Shown here piece after piece: positions 10,716-20,047 of a DNA stretch of 64,000 nucleotides (position 1 is its first letter; each line of letters begins with the position of its first letter). Source of the DNA: Cyanophora paradoxa (Eukaryota; Glaucocystophyceae; Cyanophorales; Cyanophoraceae); contig QPMI01000102.1 in NCBI GenBank assembly GCA_004431415.1, positions 62,001-126,000 on the forward strand, read 5' to 3'. Position numbers and translations under genes: made by a program. The notes under the pieces are model-generated. The model was not told the DNA's origin. It saw nothing but the letters and a program-made list of their open reading frames with translations, and did not search any database.

Positions 10716-11855
10716 TTACTGGGGTGCTGGGGGGGCGGACGGTGCAGTACTTGAGCCTGAGCCGGCCTACACGATGTGCATGCGTGATTCTCATGATCGC
10801 GAGAGGAAGAAATTGAAGAGAGTGCACCTGCGTCGCAAACTGATGCTGAGGATACTGGGACGGTGGAGAGTACTGTGTGTTGGGTTGTGCTGTGTGCGTG
10901 CAAAAAGTGAGATAGGCTTGTCGATGCAATTGAGCAGCACAGAAGCTGGCCATGGAACGCACAAACAGGCTGTGTGATGTAGAGTACGGAAGGGTCGCTC
11001 GGGTCAACATACGCTTGCCTGACCAGTTGGCCGGTTCCAACAGCGTTGACCATCGCAGCATCTGATCATGCAAAGGTCAGCAGATCTGGAACATGGGTCC
11101 CCTTCATGTCGAGCTGAGCAGACCTTCCCGTGGTGGAAGCCGCTGGTGCGCCTGTGCCATCAGGGAGTAGAAGAGCGGCAAGAGAGTACCTGGGAAGACA
11201 CTTTGGCAAATGTGACTGTGGCCCAAAGAACAACGTACCAACTCCGCCTTCCATGAAATAGATTTTAAACTTCGCCATTCCCTGGAAGATAACCATTCCG
11301 TTAGCATACAGCAGGAAAAGCTCTGGCGAAAAGCAAGCAAGACATCACCTGGAGTCCACCTCCCATCACGGCCTGAACATTCCCACTCAGGTTGTTCGCA
11401 CCAAGGATCTGCAAATGTGCTCAGAAAAGAGAACTCTTGCAAAGGACATAGAGCCAAACCGGCTGGTTGAACATCTCGTTGTAAATGTACACGAAAGGGA
11501 TCTCGAAGGACTCGAAGGCCTGGTTGGAGCGAGCCGCCACAAACACAATCCTGAACGTCGACACTACCAGCGCCGTATTCAGAAGGTTCATTACATGCTT
11601 CACGCAAACGCAAATCCGGGCGCTCACTGTAAACGATTCCCCTGATTGAGGATGGCTTGAACTTTTGCCCTGACGCCCTGCGGCTACGCTCAGCAAGCTT
11701 GTCATGTCGTTGCGCGGAGTCGCGTACAGGAAGCCATCAACCGCAAGCTCAACGCCCTTGCGCTGCAGGATGAAGAGCTCCCCGACGTACGGCACCGGCA
11801 GGCCGGTCGTCCCCGCCGGCGTCGCGGCTTGCATGATCTGCGGGTTGAGCGCCAT
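10716..11855 (-). CDS. WBP2-like GRAM/PH domain protein
   Basis: The protein starts MALNPQIMQAATPAGTTGLP at 11855; the MALN start is shared with WBP2. Exons then give GELFILQRKGVELAVDGF, LVVSTFRIVFVAARSNQAFE (about 11525-11585), FEIPFVYIYNEMFNQPVW, ILGANNLSGNVQAVMGGGLQ and MAKFKIYFMEGGVGTLFFGP (about 11225-11275). This is the order of a WBP2-type GRAM domain: a transcript start strand, a TxxRIVF strand, FxxPF, the FGANxLxG signature and a final lipid-facing strand ending in FG. A Pro/Gln-rich tail follows (QYSPPSQYPQHQF, then a possible TAPSAPPAPQ terminus at 10716). Animal WBP2 binds WW domains through PPxY; here I see no clean PPxY. An in-frame alternative start, MNSA, lies 12 bases upstream. 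The family call is good; the 3' exons are approximate. Confidence 0.75.
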
Positions 11856-12338
11856 TGCAGAGTTCACTCGGTGTAGCTAACGATTCTGATGCTTCTTGGC
11901 GTCTGCGGGCGCGCGGGATGGTCAGCGAGGAGCGCGCGTCATGTGAGCCGCGGCGGGCGCACGAGAACAGCTGCGCTCGGCGTCCCCCGAGCCTGCAGCA
12001 GAGCTCTCCGGTGCCTCGCTCACCGCGCCGACGTCGCACGAGTACGCCGACCGCCTGCGGTCGCAAAAGCGCGTGCCTCGATGCCGGCCACTGAAAGCAA
12101 CCGCCGCAGCTTCGATTTCGATGCTTCTGATGCTCTCGAGCTGTTCTTCCGCGTCCCGTACTTTTCAACTTGGCGCCAAGCGCTTCCGTCCGCGCGTCAA
12201 GCTGGCACCCCGAGGGTACTCTACCCCCGCCCCCTACAGCACCTGCCCTTCGCGAACATGAATCGCTTGCATTGGAAGTGTACAGATAAGCGAGGTATAC
12301 GGTACAGAACACGGGGATCGGAGCCCCGATCGAGCGGG
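11856..12338. other. Spacer between kinase-WD40 gene and WBP2-like gene
   Basis: A 483-bp gap between two minus-strand genes; it should contain the 3' end of the upstream gene and the promoter of the WBP2-like gene. A minus-strand frame stays open across much of it, but its codon use and residue order look like readthrough, not protein. A near-palindrome, ACTTGGCGCCAAGCG, occurs at about 12168. Confidence 0.4.
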
Positions 12339-13812
12339 CTAGGACCAGATCTTGATGTTGTCGCCGGCGTGGGAGATGAGGCGGCCCCTGTGGACCACCA
12401 TGCAGCGCACGGGCGCCTTGTGGCCCTTCTGCGTTCCGACGAGCTGCGACTTGAGGAGGTCGTACGCCCGCACGAACTTGTCCTCGCTCGCCGTGAGGAT
12501 CTGCGGCGCGCTCGTCAGGGGCGGGGCGGCGGGCGGCGCGCTCGGATCGAATCTTCGCTCGCCTGCATGATGTTGCTCGCGAGGCAGGTGATCTTGCCCT
12601 TGTGCCCCGTGAGTGGCGGGCACACTTTCGGGAAGCTGATATCGTACACCTGGACCTCCTGCGCGGCCGCGGGCGGGCGGCGTAAGCCCGCCGGCGGCTG
12701 CGGTTGCGCCGCGGGGGACGGGGGCGCGGGGCGGCGTGCTTGCCTGGGCGCTGTCCGACACGACGGAGAGGAAGTTGCCGTCGAGGCGGATCAGGGAGAT
12801 GGCGCTCGCGCCGACGTCCCCGATCCACTCCAGCGTGCGGGCCTCCCAGACCTTGACCTCGGCCCGCGCCTTGCCGACCGTCGCCAGCCGCTCGCCCCAC
12901 GCGCTCAGCGCGTGCACGCTCTGCGCGTCCACCTGCGCGAGGCGAGCTGAGCACTAGCACGCCCGAACGAACGAAAGGCGAGGCGGGCCTGGGCCGAGCC
13001 GATCTGAGTTAGATCCTGCGAGTCGAACATGCGGACGTTGCCCGCGGCGTCCCCGACGTACACTGCGCGAACTCAGGCGGGCCGGGCCGGGCCGAGTAGG
13101 GGCGGGCCGAGGGCGCACCGATGCCGTCGCCCACGCACATGCACGTGGCGTAGATGCCGCCGTGCAGGCGGGGGCCCGAGACCTGCGCCGCGACCGTCGA
13201 GGCCTCCGGGTCCCAGCACATGAGCTTGTCCTGCTCGCCCGCTCGCCGGTTGGAACCGGCGGCAACGGGCGCGGGGCGCGGGCACCTTGCAGCAGGAGTA
13301 GAGGCGGTTGCAGTACGATGCGAGGGCGAAGACGGGGGAGGGGTGGGAGAGGCCGTCCGCGGGAACGCGGTCCCCGGAGACCTGGTCGTAGACGTGGATC
13401 TGCGGGGACGAACGGAGACGTCCGGTCAGCCTTCCCGCCTTCCTGCCGGTCTCACTACCCTGAAAAAGCGCACCTCGCCGGTGGGCGACTCGACAGAGAG
13501 GAAGATGCGGTCGTTGATGGCGGCCACCTGCGTGTAGGCGGCCAGCACCTTGATCTTCTTGATCATCTTCATGCTCGTCACGTTCACGGGCGTCATCGTC
13601 GTCCCCTGGCCCGACCGCGAGCGGTTTGCGCCGCCGGGGCTCAGCAGGTTGGACGGCGTCCGCGAGACGGTCGGGAGGGCCCCGCCCCGGCTCGGGTTCG
13701 AGGAGGCCCCCGCAAAGGAGAAGGTCGGCCTGGCCCCGCCGCCCGGGCCCGGCCCCGCCGCGCCGCCGGGCGTCGCCCAGGCGCCGCCGCTCTGCTGCTG
13801 CTGCTGTTGCAG

Positions 13813-13852
<40 letters not shown>

Positions 13853-15576
13853 GTCGGGGTGGTTGCCGGGCGGGGGCTCGGACCCGGCGCGTTGTGCGCG
13901 GCCGTCATCCGCCTCAGCGACTCGATGTCGATGGACGTGTCCGGTATGCCCGCGTCGCTCTGGATGAGGAGGAGCTCCAGCAGGATGTCGTGGAAGTTTG
14001 GTCGGTCCTTAGGCCTCGTCTGCACGCACTGCAGCGCGAGATCGCCTAGCCGCTTGACGGTCTCCCGCGGCCACTCCCCCGCGCGCTTGTCCCTCAGCTC
14101 GTAGATCTCGCGGCCCTGTGCCACCCACTCTGCGGAGGGGTCGGGCGGCAGCTCCGGGGCGAACGCGTGCTGGCGGGGAGGGCAGCGGACCCTCCGCGCG
14201 CTGGGCCAAATCCACGGGCCGCTCCTGGGGGTTGATCGCCGGCAGGGACGTCACCAGCTCCAGCAGGACCACGCCGAAGCTGAACACGTCGACCCTGTCC
14301 GTCAGGTGCCCCGTCCGAGCGAACTCTGGCGGGCGAACGGCGACGTGAGCGAGCGGCGCGGGGCCGGCGCGGCGCTCCCGCCTCTACGTATACGCACCCG
14401 GACAGATGTAGCCGTACGTGCCGAAAGGCTGCATGGTGACGTGCGTCGGGCGCGACGCCCCGTCCTGCGCTCGGGCCGCCCGATCGGCTCGGGCGGCATG
14501 CGAGGGGAACGACCGCCTGGCCGCACCGTTTGAAACTCCGGCATAAAGCGCGACAGGCCGAAGTCCGACACTTTGGGTACGTTGTTCGTGTCAAGAAGCA
14601 GGTTCGCGGACTTGAAATCTGATGCCGCGGATCGGCGATCGAGAAGGGTTTCGCACGGGAAAGCGCGCGCTGACGGACCGCAGTGGAAGATGGGCGGGTT
14701 GAGGCCGTGCATGTACAGGAGACCTACGCGGCGCGCGTGATGGGGGCGCTCCGCCGGAATGTGAGTGCGACGCACCTTTGCAAGCGCCCGTAGCTATCTT
14801 CAGCCGCGTCTGCCAGTCGAGAGCCGGGACGCCGTCCTTACAACCTGCACGGGCGAAGTTAGAGATGATGCGGAGATCCGGCGACTTTCGGCGCTCGCGA
14901 ACCGAGCCGGTCGTCGACGGAGCCATTCTCTGCGGGTCCCGCGTAAGCGAAAGGTCCAAGGGGCCAGCGCCGGGCGGGCAAGTGCTCCGCGCACCCTGGA
15001 AGTCGTACACGAGAACGCATCTGTCTCCCTCGTATGCGCATCCCAGGAGAGACAGAACGTGCCTGTGCCGCAGCTTTGCCAAGATCTCCACCTCTGCGGA
15101 CAGGGCGCTCAGCGGCGCATCGCTTCGACGCCGAGGGCGCGGCTCAAGTCGTAAAAAGGGCTTATAAACGCTCACCGCGCACGAACTCCGGCGATCCCTT
15201 GACGCCGCTACGAAGAAGTCAGGGTCGCAGGTGCAGCTGCCTGCCTACCGGCTCACCGAGGGGTCAGCTCCTTGACAGCTATTGCAGTCGCACGGAAGAA
15301 GCCTTTGTACACAGTGCCTGCGCGCCGACGGAGATCAACGAGCGCCAGTGGAGCCGCAAGTGGTGCACATACCGGAGCCCCCTTGGCCGAGCTTGTTCTT
15401 TGGGGAGAAGTTATCGGTTGCCCGCTTGATCTCACTGAAATCGAACACCTGCGCGCCGTGAGTTCCAGCTCGCCAGGTGGGGGCGGGCCACGCACATAGG
15501 TGGCGTCCGGATTTACTCGCTGCTGCGGGCCGCTGTCCTCGCTTGCGTTCCCACTCTTGCCTTGCTCGTTGCCCAT
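12339..15576 (-). CDS. RLK/Pelle-type protein kinase fused to WD40 repeats
   Basis: The start MGNEQGKSGNASEDSGPQQR at 15576 suits N-myristoylation (Gly2, Ser8). The kinase domain follows: FDFSEIKRATDNFSPKNKL, GQGGSG then TVYKGFF (P-loop), AIAVKEL (lysine), ILAKLRHRHVLSLLGCAYEG (about 15030-15095), GLLYMHGLNPPIFHC-DFKSANLLLD across an intron (14715 to 14590) and VSDFGLSRFMPE (DFG). It continues with FGTYGYICP-EFARTGHLTD, VDVFSFGVVLLELVTSLPAI and CVQTRPKDRPNFHDILLELL. A poly-Gln tract (about 13790-13852) leads without a break into WD40-like repeats: VGDAAGNVRMFDSQDL, KLMCWDPEASTV, EVKVWEARTLEWIGDVG, ILTASEDKFVRAYDLLKSQL and GRLISHAGDNIKIWS at the 3' end. The FDFSEIKRATDNF opening and kinase style match plant receptor-like cytoplasmic kinases. 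The HRD arginine is replaced by Cys, so it is a non-RD kinase. One continuous frame (14124-13440) bridges kinase and WD40, supporting one protein. Confidence 0.85.
13790..13852 (-). repeat. CAG/CTG repeat encoding poly-Gln
   Basis: A near-pure CTG array on the plus strand encodes about 20 Gln with a single Leu interruption on the minus strand, in the linker between the kinase and WD40 domains. Such tracts are length-variable by slippage. Confidence 0.9.
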
Positions 15577-15749
15577 CGAGCCGAGACGCGGGTCCGCTAA
15601 GCGCTCACCGCCGCCTGCTCATCCCGCTCTTCGCACTATACCCCTCGGTCGAGAAGGCTCGGAGAAGCACTGAAGAAGGCTTGAAGACGCCTTGAACCAG
15701 GCTGAACCAGCCTTGAACCAGTCTCAAACCAGCTGAACTCGATTGGCGG
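15577..15749. promoter_or_regulatory. Upstream region with CTTGAACCAG repeats
   Basis: Region between the kinase start and the direct-repeat copy. It holds four imperfect copies of a TGAACCAG word (about 15690-15735) in the plus sense. It may include the kinase promoter. Confidence 0.4.
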
Positions 15750-16015
15750 CGCTCTGACCGGCAGCGGTTGCAGAATGCAGAGCACTGGCAAGAGATTCGG
15801 CTTCTCTTGAACGAGGCGTTCGGCTTCATGTCCCCACAGGGCCTTGCCGCATGGGCGTTCGCCGGTGCTGTGCGCGTACACCCCCGGCGGTCCCCGGCGC
15901 TTACGCCGGTCCCACGTGCACGTGCACTGGGGCCGAGCGCCGCCCAAGCGCAACCGCCCAAGTTAAGCGCTTGCGTAGAACAAATGCTGAAACCTGCGTT
16001 CTGCAGATATTACTT
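15750..16015 (+). repeat. Direct repeat copy A (266 bp; partner 18271-18528)
   Basis: About 90 percent or more identical by eye to 18271-18528 in the same orientation. Both copies contain an ATG (FMSPQGLAAWAFAG), a possible donor right after it (CCG then GTGCTGTG), and end at the acceptor-like TTCTGCAG followed by ATATTACTT, after which they diverge completely. Copy A has a GTGCACGTGCAC where copy B has GTGCAC. The unit looks like promoter plus first exon plus first intron of a gene. Confidence 0.85.
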
Positions 16016-16652
16016 ACTGGAGGCCCGGCGCAGAAGTCGTTCCCGCTGGCGCCGTGGTGACGGCGGACGGCGCTCCTCTCCGGTGGGCGCCCGCTGGGGC
16101 TCCTGGCAAGGGCATGGTGGCGCTGCAGCTGCAGGCCCTCGCTCAGCGGCTGTTGCAGCCTTCGACGGGGGGACTAACGGCATCGGCTGCTAGCCCAGCG
16201 CTAGGGCGCCTTAGGTGCGCCAGCGGCGGCCCGCGGAGCGGGGCCGGCTGTGGGCTGAGGTTGCTGGCAGACGCTACATGGGAGCTGCACTTCGAGGCAG
16301 GGCCGCCGCTGCTCCGTTCCTCGTCTCCGTCCCCTTAACCGTCAGCTTCGACTGTGCCCCCCCCCCCCCCCTCCTCCTCATCCTCCCCCCCCCTCCCGAA
16401 AAGCCGGGCCTCGCGCCGGCCGCCAGCGTCACCGCGCGCCTGCCACCGGTCATCTCATACGTGGAGCGTGCGATGGATGCGGTGCGGAGCGCCTTCTTCG
16501 ACCTCGAGCTCCGCCTCGCAGGCTGGCTCGAGCACGAAGCGATGTGCCAAATTAAACGGGGAAGGCACGGGGGCCCCGCCACCGCCGCCCTCGTCGTGCC
16601 CCGCGGCTCATTGTCCCGCAGGAAGCGTATCGGAGGTGGACCTGGAGCCTAA
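15831..16652 (+). CDS. Possible uncharacterised protein beginning in repeat copy A
   Basis: A tentative model. A first exon at 15828-15865 reads MSPQGLAAWAFA. An intron ends at TTCTGCAG (16006). A second exon in phase reads ITYWRPGAEVVPAGAVVTAD and APGKGMVALQLQALAQRLLQ. An intron of about 56 bp with the standard GTGCGCC donor and GGCAG acceptor (about 16216-16271) joins RRYMGAALRGR, a proline-rich stretch and VISYVERAMDAVRSAFFDLE. The frame closes near 16652. An alternative reading keeps the long unspliced frame from 15768. I do not recognise a family in either reading. The good intron is the best evidence that this is a gene at all. Confidence 0.3.
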
Positions 16653-17398
16653 CCGCCGTGCTTCCCGATGGACGGCCGGGGTCCCATCAGAGGAGCTGGT
16701 GTCCCAGCCATGGTGCTCTGGCGGCTCTCGACCATCGGAAGGAAGCATTCCACTTCTTCTTGGCCCAGTGGCCCGGGCCTGCAATTGGGGCTGCGCGGGC
16801 CCAATGTTTAAAGTTTGAGTACCTGCCTAGCATGGCAGCCTCCAGGCTCCTTAATAGGCCTATAGGATTGCCCAAGAAGCGCACGTGCGCATGCCCTCGC
16901 CTCACTCTCGAGCTCAATACACACACCCTTTGGCCGTTCCTTGGCTTGACAAGTGGTGCAGAAGATGAGATAAACTGGTGTACAGAGTCGGGTGCGCATA
17001 GAGGCTGTAGCAGAAAGGGCTATTGTACAAGCCGAAGTTACAAGCTAAAGCAGCCGGGAATGATGATCAAGAGTTTCTGGAGCAGTATAAGAACTGTTTG
17101 GGTCTGCGGCCACACGAGCCAGACGGCGAGGGAGGCTGGAAGTGGGCGTCTCGACAGAGGCTGATGAGCGGAGGCGCTCCGAAGGGGAGGACTGGATGGC
17201 CCTAACCTTCAACTTTGGGAGGGGGGCGATGGACTTCAACTTGGGGAGGGGGGCGATGGATGTAGCGAAGGATTGGATGGACGAGGTAATGATAGCGATT
17301 AATTTTGCTGAAGTCCAAGGCACACAGCACCAAACTAGCGACAAAGGCAGCCGCTGCTACGAGTCGCCATAAGGATCGTACTACATAATCATACAGTC
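16653..17398. other. Spacer with a tandem 24-bp repeat
   Basis: No protein with convincing codon use was found on either strand. The notable element is a duplicated unit reading AACTTTGGGAGGGGGGCGATGG / AACTTGGGGAGGGGGGCGATGG at about 17208-17262. A few long open frames exist but are only GC-driven. Confidence 0.4.
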
Positions 17399-17672
17399 TT
17401 GAGATGCGGCTTCTTGCCGGAGGCCTTGCCTGCGATGATGAAGTGGTAGAGCCGCGCCATTAGATCGTCGAGGAAACCAACAGGCCCGACCTGGCAGGCT
17501 TCGTGAAATACGGTGTGCGCACACGGGCGGGGGGCAGACTTGGTTGGTATCTGGAATTACTTCGAGTCCACTCGCCTGCGAGCAGTGACGCGCGGGACGA
17601 AACGCACAGGGACGTATGCGCACAAGTTCTTCCCCTATGGGCTGCGGTGCACTTTCGTCAAACTCTGAGACA
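17399..17672. CDS. Short conserved-looking exon, strand unresolved
   Basis: Both strands read well in overlapping stretches. Plus strand: IVEETNRPDLAGFVKYG, a possible 25-bp intron (GTGTGCGC to GGGGCAG) and LVGIWNYFESTRLRAVTRGT continuing to FFPYGLRCTFVKL and a TGA near 17672. Minus strand: VFHEACQVGPVGFLDDLMAR and LYHFIIAGKASGKKPHLKTV with a TGA near 17399. The two frames are in the same codon register, so one is probably the antisense shadow of the other. I cannot identify either protein. The plus reading has slightly better third-position GC; the minus reading has a clean C-terminus. Confidence 0.3.
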
Positions 17673-17682
17673 AGTCACACTG

Positions 17683-18094
17683 TAAGGCGGAAGCGCTCCT
17701 TCTTCACCTCGTCTGCAACAGTCGCCTTCAACTCCTCTGCAATAGCGGCCTTCACCTCCTCTGCAACGGCGGCCTTCAATTGCAAGGTTGTCTCCTTCGG
17801 TCGCGAGCAGCACTTCGAGCAGCACTTCAGACGGGAGCGACGGCTTCCAATGCAGCAACGGAGCGCACAGCTTTCTCTACAGCCTGCCGTGTATTCTCGT
17901 CAGACTGCAGCTGGCAGGATACGCGAGACACAATCGCACCTTCTTCACCTCATCCGCAATCGTTGTCTTCATAGTCGTCAAAATAATCTTGGTAAACTCC
18001 TGCGCAACCACGAACCCAAAAGCAGTCAAGACTGCAGGCGGTGTCGCGGTAGGCACACTGCACCTCCAAGTCTTGTTTGGTAGCCGCCGCCATT
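17683..18094 (-). CDS. Small Ala/Glu/Lys-rich helical protein with internal repeats
   Basis: A minus-strand model starts MAAATKQDLE near 18092 and, with short GTGCG-type introns, reads EFTKIILTTMKTTIADEVKK (about 17930-17990), then SDENTRQAVEKAVRSVAALE (about 17860-17920). A final exon reads LQLKAAVAEEVKAAIAEELK and ATVADEVKKERFRLTV to a stop near 17683. The words TIADEVKK, AVAEEVK, AIAEELK and TVADEVKK form an 8-residue repeated amphipathic helix. Nothing suggests an enzyme, and the family is unknown. The repetition at DNA level (CTTCA-CTCCTCTGCAA) could alternatively mean a non-coding tandem repeat, but the frame is kept across introns. Confidence 0.45.
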
Positions 18095-18270
18095 TCTGAT
18101 CATGTCTCTCCGCCGCGATGGCGCTGCGATCCAGCTCTTCCTCAATTTGCAGCGTACCCCTAGGGGGTGACTAGTACACTAGTACTGATACACTGACTAG
18201 GTTCAAGTAGGTTGGCAGGTCCTGTCACCTGTGACCCGGACCGTGACCCGGTGACTCAGCAGGCCGGCAT

Positions 18271-18528
18271 CGCTCTGACCGACAGCGGTTGCAGAATGCA
18301 GGGCGCTAGCAAGAGATTCGGCTTCTTAAACGAGGCTTTCGGCTTCATGTCCCCGCAGGGCCTTGCCGCGTGGGCGTTCGCCGGTGCTGTGTGCGCACAA
18401 CCCCGGCGGTCCCCGGCGCTTACGCCGCTCCCACGTGCACTGGGGCCGAGCGCCGCCCAAGCGCAACCGCCCAAGCTAAGCGCTTGCGTAGAACAAATGC
18501 TGAAACCTGCGTTCTGCAGATATTACTT
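18271..18528 (+). repeat. Direct repeat copy B (258 bp; partner 15750-16015)
   Basis: Second copy of the 5'-end unit described for 15750-16015, same orientation, 2.5 kb downstream. It is eight bases shorter than copy A: six missing in the GTGCAC palindrome and two near 18325. Confidence 0.85.
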
Positions 18529-18622
18529 CGCGTGGCATCGCCCGGAACAGCAAGCCCGCGAGGCCGCTCTCGCGAAGCCTGTGAAGGCCGAGTTCGTCCC
18601 CAACCAGCGCAGCGACCGATAG
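18358..18622 (+). CDS. Possible short gene using repeat copy B
   Basis: After the shared unit this copy continues with unique sequence, reading YYFAWHRPEQQAREAALAKP and then VKAEFVPNQRSDR and a TAG at 18620-18622. This tail has the local codon style and could be a 3' exon. An unspliced frame from 18212 also reaches the same stop, giving 136 residues. Without a homologue I cannot decide between a small real gene and a chimeric remnant made by duplication of a neighbour's 5' end. Confidence 0.3.
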
Positions 18623-19238
18623 AGAGCTCTGCGCGCGCTCTCCTCTTGTAAATACATTGGTTTATTGAACGCCTTCTTCCTCTCTGCAACGCCGGCCCCT
18701 TATGCTTGCATCTGTATCTACATAGAAATGCGCGCGCGTACGCAGCGTTCCGACCCCTCGACCCGGCGCTGATGTCTTTTATATAATTAGTTAGACCGTG
18801 GCGCCGGGACGCCGACACCGGACGCGGCGCAGCGGAAGCCTGCACACGTTGTGGTCCGATCCGGCAGCTGCAGGCAGCTCTGCCGGCAGCGGCAGCGGCG
18901 GACCTAGTCGATATCGGACGCCGCATGCATCCGAGCCGCGGGCGCTTCCTCTAGATCTGAGCCGCCACCGGATATCCGGATATCCGATCTGATGTCGCAT
19001 TGGTAATGCAGGGGGGTTCGACACGCACCCCGCACGGCATTGCAGCGCCTACAGAAAGAGTAGAGGCATAAGCTCTAGAGGGCTGGCTTATCGTTCAACT
19101 AAACGTCGACCGGCCCTTGAGCCCTCCCGCCGCGGCGATGCTAGCCGTAGCTTGGCTGAACGCGGAATAGACTTGAACAGTACGCCCTGCCTCCGCACGC
19201 GCCCGCGCAGCAGACAGGACTGGAAACGCTTCTCTAGG
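18623..19238. other. Convergent spacer upstream of SRP19 3' end
   Basis: No coding sequence supported. It contains AT-rich patches, a GGATATCCGGATATCC palindromic run near 18970, and several GC-driven open frames without codon bias. Confidence 0.45.
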
Positions 19239-19802
19239 CTATCGCTTCTTCTTCGCCGCCTTGCCGCCCGCAGCTGCCGCTCCGGCGCTTCCCGCATCCT
19301 TCTTCGCGTTTGCCCTCGAAGCCAGCTTGGCGATGAGGGCGCCAAGCTTGAGCAAAAGGTCCTTCTCTGCGACGGCAAACACCGCAAGCGCGGCCGGAAG
19401 CTTAGCGCAGTGCGCGGCGGCCAGAATGGGTCGGCGGCTCGCACTGCTCTTGATGTCCGGGTTGATGAGCTGGTTGTTCTCATCCTTGATGCGCACCTTC
19501 ACACGCCCGCGCTGCATGTAATCCCGGGAGTAGCACTTGTCCGCCTGCCGCCGCGGAGGGCGAAGCTAAGCCGCTGCGACGGGCGCGCGCGAGGCGTCGG
19601 GGCTAACTTGTATCTCGACATCGAGCTTCAGGTATTTGCACACGTCCGCGACCTCCTGCACAGTCGGGTTCTCAACGCCCTTCTCGGCTGCGATTCTCCT
19701 CCCCTCGGCGACGGTCTTCTTCGAGTTGACGTAGATCGGGTAGATGGTGAGGTACTTTCGCGTGGGGTCCACGGGCGCGGGGACCGCGCTCCCGCTCGCC
19801 AT
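19239..19802 (-). CDS. SRP19: Signal recognition particle 19 kDa subunit
   Basis: Spliced as 19802-19608, 19544-19445 and 19366-19239 (introns 63 and 78 bp, GT-AG), this gives 140 residues, near the usual SRP19 length. It starts MASGSAVPAPVDPTRKYLTI and continues YPIYVNSKKTVAEGRRIAAE, GVENPTVQEVADVCKYLKLD and, after intron 1, KCYSRDYMQRGRVKVRI. After intron 2 come LLLKLGALIAKLASR and a Lys/Ala-rich tail. YP.Y.N..KT..EGRRI, VENPT and YSR....RGRVRV are the RNA-contacting signatures of the family. SRP19 clamps helices 6 and 8 of SRP RNA so that SRP54 can bind, for co-translational targeting to the ER. It shares a 114-bp head-to-head promoter with the SERBP1-like gene. Its first 22 codons and promoter are copied at 22.4-22.7 kb. 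Confidence 0.95.
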
Positions 19803-20047
19803 CGGTCCGGGGAGCGGGTGGGGGACGGGTACCGCGACCCCGTGTGTTAGTTCTGCACGAGCAGCAACTCGCTTGGATCGCGCACCTCGGTTCGCCGGCA
19901 GCCCAGGGCCGCTAAGATGGCGTACCGCGTTCAGGTGCGGACCTGTGCAGCTGCCCGCCGGGAGCTCTCGCCCTCGGGATCGGCCAGGCGGACCCGGCGA
20001 TCAATCCGCCCATTTGGTGCCACGGGCCTCTCACGCGGCCTCCCTGC
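19732..20047 (+). repeat. Inverted repeat, left arm: divergent SRP19/SERBP1 promoter
   Basis: This segment covers the first SRP19 codons, the 114-bp promoter between the two ATGs (19802 and 19917), exon 1 of the SERBP1-like gene and most of its intron 1. Its reverse complement recurs at 22278-22655 with near identity apart from eight small insertions in the right arm. It is presumed to be the functional original because both flanking genes are intact. Confidence 0.9.

Noticed and set aside
11749-12960. 403-codon minus-strand frame crossing from WD40 exons into the WBP2 start
   Set aside because: It reads through the kinase-WD40 stop in another frame and shows no coding bias in the spacer.
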